A stretch of 64,000 nt of DNA from Chlorops oryzae (lineage: Eukaryota; Arthropoda; Insecta; Diptera; Chloropidae), in NCBI GenBank assembly GCA_020466095.1, contig CM035806.1, positions 134,924,981-134,988,980 of the forward strand, read 5' to 3'. The stretch's first letter is position 1, and each line of letters opens with the position of its first letter. Positions 46,495-58,276 of the stretch are shown here, one piece after another. A program made the position numbers and the translations under genes. Below the pieces are notes generated by a model. It did not search any database. It had not been told where the DNA came from and saw only the letters and a list, made by a program, of their open reading frames with translations.

Positions 46495-46790
46495 TGTATG
46501 GTCTATCTCGACTGGTTCTGGGACTTACACACAGACGCACAAACACCATATACCCTCGACACAGAGTGTGTCGGGTGTTATTAAATCAAACATTTAACAA
46601 TCATAAAGTGAACAACTGTATGTAATTTCGAACAATTCCGCAAAAGGAATACAAGCACAAATACCACAGATTACCTTTGGGAATGTTGCGAAATTTTTGT
46701 TTATAAACATTTATTGCTCATAAACAGCCATGCACAAAAGGCATTCAAAAAAGGCAAAAGAGCACCAAAAAATAAAAGTTCGTGTACGTA

Positions 46791-46825
46791 TATAAAGAGA
46801 GAGTTTTCCCAAACAGAAATCAGTT
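46791..46825 (+). promoter_or_regulatory. Candidate TATA+Inr core promoter
   Basis: TATAAAGAGAGAG begins at 46791. TCAGTTC, a match to the fly initiator TCAKTY, places +1 at A 46822, 31 bp downstream, the ideal spacing. The following leader has ATGATGCTGAACGTGTAG (46863), a 5-codon frame. No recognisable gene follows, so this may be an orphan, an unrecognised 5' exon, or chance. Confidence 0.35.
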
Positions 46826-47108
46826 CTCGTTTAGAACTCAAAGCACATATAACGTTTTAAAAATGATGCTGAACGTGTAGGCTCTGTGCCGCTTTTTTTC
46901 AGAAGAGAAGCTAGTTTTTTGTATTTTTATGTTTTTGTGGTACTATACACGAACATTTTTCGGACGTTTGTCTGTAGTGGTGGTCATCCCTGCTCATAAA
47001 CGATTAGCACCTTCGTTAGATTCAATTTTCAATTGATGACATTGAGCTTCATTCTCCATCGCCTCCATCTATCTATCTACATATATTCCCCTCTCGTTCA
47101 TTCTTCCT

Positions 47109-47152
<44 letters not shown>

Positions 47153-48472
47153 TCTCACTCGCTCTCATTTGGTTGTGCATTAAACCACCATTTGGGATCA
47201 GATCTACGCAACTTTCTCTCAAAGCTTCAAATGTGAAAAGCGTCGAGAAAACAAAGCGAATACACAAGTCGCAAGCGGAAGGGAATATGGCACAAAATAA
47301 AACTAGTTGCATCTGGAGTAACGCTTTTAATTCATCCAAAGAAATTGGAGCGCAGCGACAAACACACAAACACACACATATATAAATACATTTGCACGTC
47401 TCTCGAAAGATCAGTGCGTGTGCGGATATGTATTTGGGAGTTTGTATGTCGGGTGTGCAAGTGAATCCAACAAGAAATCGCAATCTCCACTTGATATGTA
47501 GAAATTCGATGAACGATGAACGACATATGTATGTATGTAGCTTAGCAACATTCTTTCCCCGTTCACGCTGATTCTGTTGCTGATGATATTGCACGTCGAA
47601 CGAACATGTATCGCAAACGAACTGCTTGTTGGCATTGTATGTATGTATGTCTCCTTTGGACTGCGCGTATGCATGATTGAATGAATGTATATATGTATGA
47701 ACGTTCGCATATATGTATATTTGTGTGCATGTGCGTGTGTTAGAAGCTAAAAATTCAAAAATAAAAACGAATCAAGTCAGACGCTCTTAGACTGGAACGT
47801 TTTTGCGACCGTCTACCTTCACTTAATTCGTTCTCGTTCAAATGTATGTCTATACGCATACGACATATGTACGTGTATGTATGAACGCACTATGTTTGTA
47901 TATATGTACATCGCTATGTAACATCGTAAAAGAATACAATATATTGAACGCTTTTACTTTAATCGTTTCTGTCACTGCCTGGACGACTGATGATGCTTTA
48001 AAAGAAAATCAGAAACATTTTTTCTGTTTCTCTCTTCTTTTTTTTTTTTTTTTTTTTGCTGTTATGTATTAAGTATTTTTATGTACAGTCAGTCATTAAA
48101 CATTATATGAGGTCAAAATTTTTTCAAATAAACCCAGTTAAGGTAACTATCGACGACGACGACGACACCGTCTTTTTCGCTTGCTGAGAGGCTATCAACA
48201 TGACTTTTTCGCTTTGCATTATTCGATTTCGATTCGATCGGGTCACTGTGCGATCATTTAGCAGCGCAAAATTATTGCTATTAACATGGTTGTTGTTCTT
48301 TTTTTTTTTTTCTTTTGTTTTATTGTTAATTCGCACTTTCTTCCATTAATGTAGATCGCATTTAAGAATTGAGGATGAAAATTTCAGATGTTTCAGCTAG
48401 CAGGCACGATGTGAGCAATATTAAGTGTATTGCTAAATTTTTATGAATCCGAAGTAAAAAGATAATAATTTG
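46826..48472. other. Spacer with CT and TATG microsatellites
   Basis: (CT)n at 47113-47147, GTATGTATGT near 47637-47650, poly-T at 48038-48057, GACGACGACGAC at 48152. No coding region recognised. Confidence 0.4.
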
Positions 48473-48891
48473 TAGAGTTGCAACGGATATCCGGCCTTAA
48501 ATTTAGTATCCGGCCGGATACCGGATACCATCAATATCCGGCCGCCAGATATCTCTCATTAAACATTTGCTATGTTTTATTTTTACTATGAATACAGATT
48601 TGAAAATGGAGCGATTGGAGGAAACCCAACGCATGTCCGCTAAAATTTTGACAGAAAATTTCCATTTTCAGAGTTTTTTCATTGCAGTTCGGTGCAACTA
48701 CTCGAAATAAGCACTACTTAAAAGTGTTCTACGTATTTAAAAAAATAACGTTCGAAATCAGGATCATTGCTACGCCCTTAAATATGGCTTTAAAATCGAA
48801 AAATATAGAAAAAAAAAAAAAAATTAACTGTCTGGCAGCCGGATATCCGGTATCCAGCATCCGGCCGGATATACTATCCGTTGCAACACTA
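48473..48891. mobile_element. hAT-like MITE (TAGAGTTGCAACGGATA termini)
   Basis: Perfect 8-bp TSD ATAATTTG (48465-48472, 48892-48899). Left TAGAGTTGCAACGGATA, right end reversed TAGTGTTGCAACGGATA. Subterminal CCGGCCGGATATCCGG words in both arms. 419 bp, no transposase. Confidence 0.9.
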
Positions 48892-48899
48892 ATAATTTG

Positions 48900-50980
48900 C
48901 CTCCAACTGACTATGTCGTCGCCTCAATTTTAGATTTATCCATTCTTTTTTACCCGAACTGCATACATATGGGCTTATCCATAGGTCCCGAACGTACGTT
49001 TGTAAGCTTTTGATGTAAAAAAAAAAAAAAAAAAAAATACAGCAGACATTTCATCCCATTTTTTTTTTTTTTTTTTTTTTTTTTTACATAATTAGATAGC
49101 ATTTTGGTAGCTCTACATGTAGTCCAGAAGATGGGTTTCATCACATCCCATTTTAGTTCTCATAAGGATAGCAATAAACATGTCGTGGCGCACGTACAAG
49201 AAAATGAAGTCAATTTTGACTGAGTCTATTAAAATGTAAAAATCTGCAAAGTGGAACGAAGTATTGGAAAGCGGTAAATTTATTTGAAAAAAAAAAAAAA
49301 AAAAAGATTTATGTAGCTTTCTATAGAGTATTTCCACAACAAAATATCTGTATGGTTATTTTTTTTTTTTTTTTTTTTTTTTTAATTGCCTTAAGTACCG
49401 GTCGCGAACGTATGTTTTTTTCATACGTCTTTTCTTTCATATTTTTACCTTATAATGTGTCTTTATATGCGTCAAAATGTTAACAGCACTAAACTACACA
49501 AATAAATCAAATTAAGATATATAAATTCGCATAAATATTAATTATTAACTAACGCACAATAGCTGTTTTGATTGTTTTTTTGGTTAATTATTGTTGTAAG
49601 AGTTATTAGGTACGATAAGAGCTTTCAAGAAACGAGCGCTGACTACAACCACCAACCTTCCAAAATAGTAGAAATCAGATATGACTATTTTACTATAATA
49701 CAAACCCAAATCGCAGACTTCCTCCTTCGACTGAAGTGAGCTGATCTGCGAAATCTTGTGGGCTTGTGAACGGGACACATTAGATGTGGTCGCCATATGG
49801 CCAACATGGGAGTCGTTGCAGACCCCACTTGCACCCTCCTGCCTTGAGGATGAGGACAGTGCGGAGCACTACCTCTGCTACTAGCCTGCTTTCTCAATGA
49901 TCAGAATGAGAATGTGGGGTCGTGACGTATTGAGCGTAAAGAATACCACTCCCAGAATTTCGACTACCTCAGGCAAACCAAAAAACCCTGAGAACGGTCA
50001 ACCCCTTTCTATTTTCTTCCCTTCTCTTCCATTTCCTTTACCCGGGATGACAAATTGGACCAAACTGCCTGATTGTCAGGGGAAAGTCTGTCCCTCCAAC
50101 CCCCATATCATCATCATCAGGCCCGTAGAGAGAAATTTTTCTTTTACTTTTCGCGAAAAAGACGTTAAAAAATCATTAGGAGAACGTATTTTTTTCTTGT
50201 ATTAAACAATATTAGCCTTTTAATAAAATAAAATGAAAAATGTGTAAATAAATATGTAATTTTTTGTATACCTATATTTGAACCAATCAAAGCAATTTAA
50301 ATATATGTACAAACCTACAAAAATTGGGTCTCAGTAGTGTAAACAGCCTCGGATATATGAACAGGCTTTGAAAAATTTAGTTCACTCTATTAAGATTCTA
50401 CTTTATTTCGAACACATTTTTTTAAACCAAAAATTATTGTCATTTACACATTCCTGCAGGGGAAGCGAATCGAAAGATTTGTCTTAAGCAGCATTGTTGC
50501 TTTTTTTTTTTTTTTTTTTTTGTATGTATACACCCCATAGCATGTTGAGTAAATTTTTTTTCTTTTAGACTTTGAGACGAGACAGCATTGCCAATTTCCC
50601 CACCGCCCCTTTCTTACCCTCATTTTTCAAGCTTTTGTTGGTCGCAGAACAGGGCGAGAAGTGCGTTAAGGGTTGCCCCTTTTGTTGCAGAGACAAATAA
50701 TAAAAAAAAAAAAAACTGGTAACAAAATAGAAAATTGAAATGTTGCTCTCTAGAAACATGAAAAAGCTGTCACAAAGGGATGAAGAGGGATCTCGAAAGG
50801 CCAAAGAAAATGTTAATTTTCATTTAAACTAAAAGAAAATAATTCAGTTATTTACATCGACGAAGGAGTTTTGAAAATGAAATCCCAAAAAATTAATTTA
50901 CTACTAGGTATGTACTTACTTACATATATAAAAAGAGGATACAGTATAGAGGATAGAAAAAAGATTCGATAACGCACGAA
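48900..50980. other. Spacer with homopolymer tracts
   Basis: Poly-A at 49018-49036, poly-T at 49059-49085, poly-A at 49288-49305, poly-T at 49359-49382 and 50501-50520. Frames here (for example 49897-50205) show no domain. Confidence 0.4.
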
Positions 50981-50992
50981 CAACTTACCAAA
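50981..50992 (-). promoter_or_regulatory. Isolated 5' splice-site-like sequence (minus strand)
   Basis: Minus strand reads GTTTG|GTAAGTTG, intron side starting at 50988. Upstream on the same strand to about 52680 the sequence is rich in CAA/CAG and AAAAACAAAA words, as in long fly 5' UTRs. It may be the end of a non-coding first exon. No proof. Confidence 0.25.
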
Positions 50993-51507
50993 CACACGAA
51001 TGAAAATGCCGCGTGGGCACGTGAACGACGAATCAACCTGAAACGCAACCGAACGAGCCAACGGCCAAACGAACGGGGAGAGGAGCACACCACAATTGAC
51101 TGTGGTACTTGAGAGTTTTGAAAAGAAGGCAAACTTCTTAAATATTCCCAAAAACAAATTAACGAGAAAAAATAACAAAAGAAAAAAAGGTTAGCTTAAA
51201 ACGTTTCACAAATCAATTATGACAAGAAGCAACGGCCGCGAAGGCTGCTAGGTAGGTAGGTAGGTTGGTAGGAAGGAGCTGTAGGGGGAGGGGGAGGAAG
51301 TGGCATCGGCAACGGCAGCGTCTGGAACCAACGAACCTGTATTAAAAGCTGAACGCACACGAATTTCAGTTAAAAGCAGAAACAAAAAGAACTAAAAAAA
51401 AAAAAAAAAATAAAGGGGGAAGTTAAAAGAGCGAGACAAGAAAACCCAAAAACAAAAAAGCCAATTTAAGCAGTCAGCACAAAAAAAAAATACAAATAAG
51501 CACGTCG

Positions 51508-51514
<7 letters not shown>

Positions 51515-51542
<28 letters not shown>

Positions 51543-51545
51543 GCG
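51515..51545. repeat. (CA)n microsatellite
   Basis: CA repeat followed by CGCGCGTACGTACATC. Confidence 0.9.
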
Positions 51546-51847
51546 TACGTACATCTGAGAGAAATTCATGCAAAAAAATGTGCACTTGCCTCTAAGTTAA
51601 TTGCTAATTGTAATTATGATCAAATTTTATTATTGATAAACATGTGCGATTGTATGTATTCACAGGTACTACTTACGCGTCTCCCAAAATATGCTTCGGT
51701 CAACTCCTTCGACTTCTGCTTCTTTCGCTCTAGTATGCACAACCGCTCCGCTCTGCTCTTTGCTCTCACTTATCTTGCTGTCTATGTGGCTGCGAATGCT
51801 TCTGCTACGGCTTCGCGTGAACTATTTGCCTTTCGTCGACGTCGTCG

Positions 51848-51895
51848 ACGCTGCTGCTGTTGTTGTTGTTGTTGTTGTTGCTGCTGCGTTTTGTT
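51848..51895. repeat. Trinucleotide tract (TGT/TGC; CAA/CAG on minus)
   Basis: On the minus strand this would read as polyglutamine followed by polyarginine within a short frame (52015-51782). There is no flanking conserved domain, so it is annotated as a trinucleotide repeat. Confidence 0.7.
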
Positions 51896-51899
51896 GCTT

Positions 51900-53580
51900 T
51901 CTTCAGCAATGTAAGTGTTCGCAGGCACACAAGCGAGTGGGACCGAGAAAGATAGAGCACATGCAATTTGCATTCCACAAAATCGAATTACAACATTCGA
52001 ATATTTACGACCCAAGGAAGGAAAGCAATTAATTACGCCACACTAATTATGAATTTTGATATTGATTTTTTTTTGTTTTTTTCTTTTGCTTTTTTTTTTT
52101 TTTTTTACTTATTTTTATTTTGTTTTTCAAAATCCCACAATTGAAGCACTCTTTTTCTTGTTCGTTTTCTTTTCGCTGAGTTTTCCGTTTGCTCTTTTGC
52201 CTACTTGCGCACTTCCAATCGCTTCGCCTCGCTACGCTTCTCGTCGTGTAGGAGCAACAGCAGCAGAACACACTTTCAAAAAATTTGATAATGAAAATTT
52301 TTGGGTTTCTTCAGTAAATGTAAATATATTTTCTGTTGCCGCTTTTCCTCCTCTCTTTCTTTCTTTTAATATTTATTTATTAAGAAAAAACAAAAACAAA
52401 ACAATTCTTTTTTTTTTTAATTTCTTGCGCTTGACACTACTTCTTCTTGGCGTCGACGTGAGCTGTTGCGCGACTGCTCTGCTTCTGGTGATTTTTTTTT
52501 TTATTAAATATATATTGCTATTGAACTCTTCGTCTTCTTCTTCCACTACTTGGCTTTTTTCATTAACCGCGTTTTTCGCTCGCGTTAAAAAATTTTTTCC
52601 CCGTGCCGAATACTTTGGAGTGACGTTTTGAGAGACGGCTTTTTTGACTGACTGCTGTTTTTAGTGACGGCTTTTTTGAGCTTGCATACTTTCCAAACAT
52701 TTTCGTGTTTTCGTTATTTCAATACATTATTCGCGTTAAAGCTGACACCGTCCGATAGCATTCGATAAGCAATATCGGCAGTATCAATATCGATTTTTAT
52801 ACTAACGACTCCTAATGTGGCCCGTCGCCGGTACGTTTTGGTGTGCAGATCGATCATCGATGCCAAACGCTATATATTATATATAGACTATTTTAGGAAT
52901 TTCTAATTTTGTCATTTTATTGAATAACAATTATTTTCATTGGAAAATATATTTTTATTTTGAGACAATTTTCCTCTATTCAAATCGGGTAGATGGACTT
53001 ACCCCTACTGGCCTTTTCCTATTTAATTGAAAATAACCAAACGAAACTTTGAGGTTGTTGTGTTTCATACTTCCATTGTTTCTAAAGTTTTAGTAGCTTC
53101 TCGCACATACAGAACTTTATGCTGGAGGAGAATGTGTAAAAAAAAAATTAAATTGTTTTTTTTTTAAATACTAATAAAAACCGCCATAAAAGCTCTTCTG
53201 CGGCAGCTAAGCCATTTACAGTCTTTACAAACGGGTAAAATTTATAAGTATTCAAGCAAACCAGCCAGTCATGTAGTAATCAAAATAAAAATTTTGTCTA
53301 TACCCTAGCGTGAATAAATAAGTAGGCAAGTTTTTTATTTCTTCATGAAATAATTTATAAAAAATCGAATTTTTTATTTTTGAAGACAAAGCTTTGAAGA
53401 AGGTTGCAAGCGGACTTAGTCGACAGGCGCAAGCACGAATTTTAACAACGCCAGCGTCTTAGTATGATGCTAACACTCTTATTTCACTAACGCACATTTA
53501 ATGTAGAAACTCATGTAGCACTTGAACTTATTACTCGAAGCGAAATGTGCGCTCCACCTTATTGGGCAATTAAGTCGGGA
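51900..53580. other. Spacer, possible leader sequence on minus strand
   Basis: TCAGTCAGTC-type words at 52648-52656 on the minus strand could be an initiator for the candidate leader ending at 50989. T-rich tracts dominate on the plus strand. The frame at 52056-52631 is Phe/Leu-rich T-tract translation. Confidence 0.3.
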
Positions 53581-53695
53581 TTGACACGTTAAGACATTTC
53601 GATAATGAAACACATTTTCATCGGCAAGGGACACACGGGGACAGCAGACGTCCCTGGCCCACAAAAATTCTTTTTCATTATCGGAATGTGTGTAA
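53581..53695. mobile_element. Small MITE, family M copy 1
   Basis: TTGACACGTTAAGACATTTC then GATAATGAAACACA, with the inverse ending CATTATCGGAATGTGTGTAA. The same arm sequence and a CTAGGGA / GGGACGC-type centre are found at 58109-58261. Confidence 0.6.
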
Positions 53696-54164
53696 ATCTC
53701 GTCGCAAAATTTTAATTTATTTCCATAAATTTTCTTGCCTTGTTTATCACTAACACGAAGTCTCGGTCATAATGAAATCGCCACCAATGAAGCCGCTCGC
53801 TTACTTTAGCTTGTAAGCTGAAGAGATGTCTTGCGAGATTTAGAGCAAGATTTAACAATTTTTTGTCACTTTTAACTATTTTGAAAACTACTTTGAATAT
53901 ACATATATTCTCGATTCGTTAGTCGTTGCACAAGGATGGATTGGCAAAATAAGTGCCCAGCGAGGATATTTTGGCGCCGTCGCCAACTTTATCCGCCACT
54001 TCACAAGCCAGACAACAAAACTTGAATGAAGAGACATGTATAAGCTCTGGTAGGGATGAGCTAAAAAAATCGCTACATCGAGTAATCGATGGCTCTGAAA
54101 CATCAATGAGGCCTTTTACACTAGTCAATTTTTGGCCGTCAATTCTTTGTTTGATTTGCTTTTA
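53696..54164. other. Spacer
   Basis: No gene or RNA recognised. Confidence 0.4.
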
Positions 54165-55219
54165 TATGCCATTCAGAACGAGCACCGAAATCCCGGGGAT
54201 TTCGGCACTTGGATTTCGTGAAATCCATATCGAAATCCAAGCGTTCACACGACAATATCGTGGACAATATCGACTTGAGAGGATTTGGTTTGACAGCCAT
54301 TTATCTGTTTGCAGTGCTGCCAATTGTAGGGAAATTTCCTTTAAAAATTTTAGGAAATTTTTTTAAACAAAATATCCCTTGTAGGGACAAAAGTACAGAT
54401 ATCTTATTAATCGGCAAATGCACAGAATTTGTGATGTATTCCAAAATATTTAATAAATTTTGTATAAATTTGGTTGTCATAAAATTAAAAAGGGAAAATA
54501 AAAACTATGCCAACCTGTCTTTATGTGAAAAAGTTCGGTCGAAGCTATCGCCAAGCGTCGATAGTCTACAAATTTGAAAATTGAAATAGTATTTGTATTG
54601 GTTTTTTTGAATAAATTGAAAACTGTTTTATTTACCGCTGCAAGATAAGGCCTATTCATATTTTTAATGAAATTCATTTTTACTTCAACCATAACAAAAA
54701 AACTTAAATTTTGAAAGAAACTTTTTATTTTTGAAAAAAAAAAAAAAATTTCAAATGAATTTAGTGCGATTCGGAGTTCCAGACTACCCTGAAAGATTCT
54801 CAAAAATATTAGCCTACCATATTCATGGCTACTCATACATTTTTGTAGGCAAGAGGCAAATTATTTAAATAAAAAATATAACGATATTTGTGGTAGGGAA
54901 AAATGTAAAGAATTGTGGGGATTTTTTTTTAGTAGGGAGTTTTTTGTTTGCGTTGTGGCAGCATTGCCTGTTTGATTACTTTGGTTTTTTCAAAATTTGA
55001 CAGTAGTGTTGCAGCATTTCTTCGATACATATCGAAAAACACAGAGTTGCATTCAGTTTGTTCCGGATTTCTCGTGGGATTTCGTTGAAATCCAATTTCT
55101 GAGCGGATTTCGTTTTGACATTCATTTGTATGGGAAATCCGCTGGATTTCGACTGGATATCGGCTGAAATCCTCAAAAGTGCTGAAATCCCGGGATTTCG
55201 ATGCCGTCTGAATGCCATA
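54165..55219. mobile_element. TIR element (TATGCCATTCAGA, TTA duplication)
   Basis: Left TATGCCATTCAGAACG, right end reversed TATGGCATTCAGACGG. Both continue into CGAAATCCCGGGATTTCG-type palindromes. TTA on both sides (54162-54164, 55220-55222) would fit a 3-bp Harbinger-type duplication. Length 1,055 bp including a 655-bp nested hAT MITE, so about 390 bp of its own. Confidence 0.65.
54312..54966. mobile_element. hAT-like MITE (CAGTGCTGCCA termini), nested
   Basis: Starts CAGTGCTGCCAATTG, right end reversed CAATGCTGCCACAA. Flanking 8-mers TCTGTTTG and CCTGTTTG match at 7 of 8. Subterminal GTAGGGAAATTTCC / TAGTAGGGAG words. No transposase. Confidence 0.75.
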
Positions 55220-56275
55220 TTAGGCTAGGCGCTTACAAAAAACAAAGCATAAAAACATGTATGCACAATAGATGGCTGCATAAATGAATTTATATGAGGC
55301 AACAAGACATTTGGAGACAGCACAATTAATTATGTTCTAATCCTCTAAATATTTAGGTTGAATAAATACAAACAGCAATACTCACAAAACAGTTAGAGTA
55401 GAATAGCAATTGAGAACAATTGAATAATTACTAGTTAAATGAGCGGCAAATACTTCGGATAAAATGTAATTGTAAATACTTGTACTCTTCAATAAGTACT
55501 TATAGTATTGTGGTATCATTGAGAGCTTTAAGAAATTTATTCGCTATTCTATCAATTTTTATTTATTTTTTTTTAAATTAAACAGCCTTGTTTATGAAAA
55601 ATTAAATGTTTGTCATACGAATGTTGGTGAGCGAACGTAGGTACATACCCCGCGCGATTCACTCAACACTCTAATACTATAATTACTTAGAGTGATCTTT
55701 GAGTGATAGAATCATTTGTAACGGTGTTGCCAAATTATAACTGTACCCGCAGAGCGTAATTCAAAATACTATTTGACTCAACAAAACCAATTCCTTTCCA
55801 ATAAGTTTCCATGACGCTTTAGTAACTGCAAATTTAGCATCTCGGGCTCCCCTACTATTATAAAACAATGAGCATCCCTAATCCTGCTTGATAAAATATG
55901 CACCGTGTGCTTCGAAAGTACACTCACAGTTTCTTGCAAATGCAAAATAAAATTTGCAAATACACATGCACATGCACATGCACTGGATAGTGAATACCGC
56001 TAATGTTTACCAGTTAATTTTGCAACTTTTTCAAAAAAGGTTAGAAAAATAAAAATCATTTAGGATTTTTGTAGATCTCGTCCTAGGGATCAAAAGGATA
56101 TAGAAAATTTCCTTCTGGAAACTTTTTTAATCTTTGGCTTTTTGATTTTAGTTTGGTATCATAACTGCTATTTCCGGTCCCTGCATCCAAGAATAAAAGA
56201 TTAAAACATTTTCACCAAACTTGATACGGCATGTATTATTCCCATATATATGATTTAAAACTATAAAATAACAAA
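55220..56275. other. Spacer, nothing supportable
   Basis: AT-rich. Tandem GCACATGCACATGCACTG at 55968. No gene seen. Confidence 0.4.
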
Positions 56276-56783
56276 TAGCGTGTTTCCACATAGTGAATTA
56301 ATTATATGCATTAAGATAACGCAGATATTTAATCACTATCGTTTCCACTTTCGGATCGGGATTAACTAATCAGCTGAAGCTGCAATAAAAAATGAAAAAT
56401 ACCCCTTTCTTATATTTTGCTAGATATAAACGATATATGGATATATTACATTCTTCATTTGATTTCAATGTGTGAAAAAGCTTAAATAATTTTACTTTTG
56501 ACTTGGACTTTCCATTTTTAATTTGATTTTTATTTCAGCGGTTCTTTTGATTTCACAGAACGGTTGTTATTTTACGTACTTTTCTATTCAGAGGTGCAAT
56601 TTTTCGTAACATTTGCAAGCAAGTCCAAATGCAACCATGCTGTTTTATCTGCGTTAAATATTAATGCATGCATTGTTGAGGTGATTAACTTCATATTTTT
56701 GTATGGGTTATCACATTTTTTTTATCATGCGTTAACGAGTTAATGCAGGTAATCGAGTTAATGCACTATGTGGAAACATGCTA
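56276..56783. mobile_element. TIR element (TAGCATGTTTCCACATAGTG)
   Basis: Left TAGCGTGTTTCCACATAGTG, right end reversed TAGCATGTTTCCACATAGTG: 19 of 20 positions identical. Followed by GTTAATGCA / GCATTAA words in both arms. AAA on both sides is the only candidate TSD. 508 bp, non-coding. Confidence 0.75.
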
Positions 56784-57258
56784 AAAAATATATAACGAAA
56801 GCGCCTGAAACTTTCTTTACGATTATTCCTGCAAATATTCACCATATCCAAACATATGGAACTATTCACAATCAAAAGCGTAGTTGATGCACTATTGGAA
56901 ACCAGGCATATTTCGCACAGTGCAAGAAATGATAAGAAACTATGGCTGCAATCGAAACTTTCAATCGAAAGTCGGCCAGCTCCATTTTGGCTATTTTCTA
57001 TTATATTGTACCTAGGTTATAAGCTAGATCTGTGTTATAATGTAACCCCGAGGATTTGAAGAAGAAACTGATATTTTCTTTTAAAATCGTTACTTTTCTT
57101 TAAACTTGTTTTGTTTTTTATTTTTTCATTTAGTTTTTATTGTTATATTGTAAAATTCCTGTCATGCCTCATTTTTAGGATTTGACATCTTCCTACCAAT
57201 GTTCACTCTTCGACAGTCGGCCTCAAATGAATTTTTACATTGCATGTTTGCAAGCACC

Positions 57259-57433
57259 GCCATACACACTCAAACTTTTTTCTCAAACAGAAGGCGATGC
57301 CTCGAAAAAATCAAAATTTGAGTTTACTCAAATTTTTTGTCAAACAAGAAACAATACTTGCAAACAGCGCCATACACACTCAAATATGCTGTGCTTGCAA
57401 GCATGCTTGAAAATTTATTTGAGCGTGTATGGC
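57259..57433. mobile_element. Small MITE (GCCATACACACTCAAA)
   Basis: GCCATACACACTCAAA at about 57259 and again at 57369, and its inverse TTTGAGCGTGTATGGC at 57418-57433. Two left ends and one right end suggest an internal duplication or a copy nested in a copy. Confidence 0.55.
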
Positions 57434-58108
57434 CTCGGTAAATCTAGGTAGTAGCCAGAGATGCAATTTCAATGATAGTATCGGAAAAGGATTTTGCTCT
57501 ATCGAGCGTATAATGTTTACACATCCAAACTCCATGTAAAAAAAAAATAAGAAGTTTTTCATTGGGTAAGAACGACTCTGTGTGAAAATCCGTGTCGTAT
57601 GTTTGTTTGTATTGGTTCCTACTTGCTACATTTTATACAGGGCTTCTTGACAAAATCAAAGAGCGTAAAAAAATATCAAAAAAGAGCCAAATTCATTAAA
57701 AACGAACCATAGTATTTTTCTTCAGTAATTTATGTTATATTTTCATCTCTTACATCATCTTTTATATTTATTTGAACAGTAAATTATAAATAAAGACATG
57801 AGTGGATGAAGGTTTTATGATATATATTTCGGAATTCGTAAATATCCAGATCTAAATTACGTGATAAATAACAAGCAAAAAAGAGGGGTGCGCTCAAATT
57901 CGCTCGCAAACGATTAAAAATACGATCTTTCTCACATTCGCTTATTTTGTGATTGCATTTCACAGTGAGAAACACCTCAGCAAACGGGCAATCGCGAAAA
58001 CATTGACTTCGTACGTACTTTGACACGAACGGTCTTTTTGTACGTTCGCAGTGTGTATATAAACTCAGAAATTGCAACCATGCCGCGATTAGTTGTAAGA
58101 AAGAGGCC
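57434..58108. other. Spacer, nothing supportable
   Basis: No gene or RNA seen. Confidence 0.4.
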
Positions 58109-58261
58109 ATTTACACGTTGAGACATTTCGATAATGAAACACACTTTTTGTGGGCTAGGGACGCGCGGGGATGTGGTATGGAAGCGTTTTTCTCTTTTCC
58201 CCCAGCTTCCCTAGCCAACGAAAATTTGTTTCATTATCGAAATGTCTTAACGTGTAAATAG
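58109..58261. mobile_element. Small MITE, family M copy 2
   Basis: ATTTACACGTTGAGACATTT with CGATAATGAAACACA, and the inverse TTTCATTATCGAAATGTCTT with AACGTGTAAAT at the other end: about 35-bp inverted repeats. Centre GGGCTAGGGACGCGCGGGG. TSD not clear. Confidence 0.7.
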
Positions 58262-58276
58262 CGTAAAAGAGCTTAT

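Larger units (their letters stand above)
40610..46580 (+). repeat. Family A repeat copy 4, broken by two large insertions
   Basis: 40610-40941 matches the internal part of family A (TTTCGTTCAAGTCCCATTTG, GACCCTAGTACTAGAGGTAT, CTCCTTCGATAAG). The next bases, GTATACAGACAGACGGACGG, are found at 45425. The 3' end, CTCGACTGGTTCTGGGAC to CGACACAGAGTGTGTCGGGT, is at 46503-46580. Removing 40942-45417 and 45462-46494 plus one duplication each restores a collinear, 5'-truncated copy. Confidence 0.75.

Noticed and set aside
46610..46640. Heat-shock-element-like TTCGAACAATTCC upstream of the candidate promoter
   Set aside because: Spacing between the GAA and TTC blocks is one base too long and there is no third block in phase.
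51782..52015. Polyglutamine/polyarginine frame on the minus strand
   Set aside because: A short trinucleotide repeat without flanking domains; more likely a leader or intergenic repeat.
52056..52631. 191-codon Phe/Leu-rich frame suggestive of a membrane protein
   Set aside because: Phe and Leu come from T-rich tracts; codons follow homopolymers, with no start context or homology.
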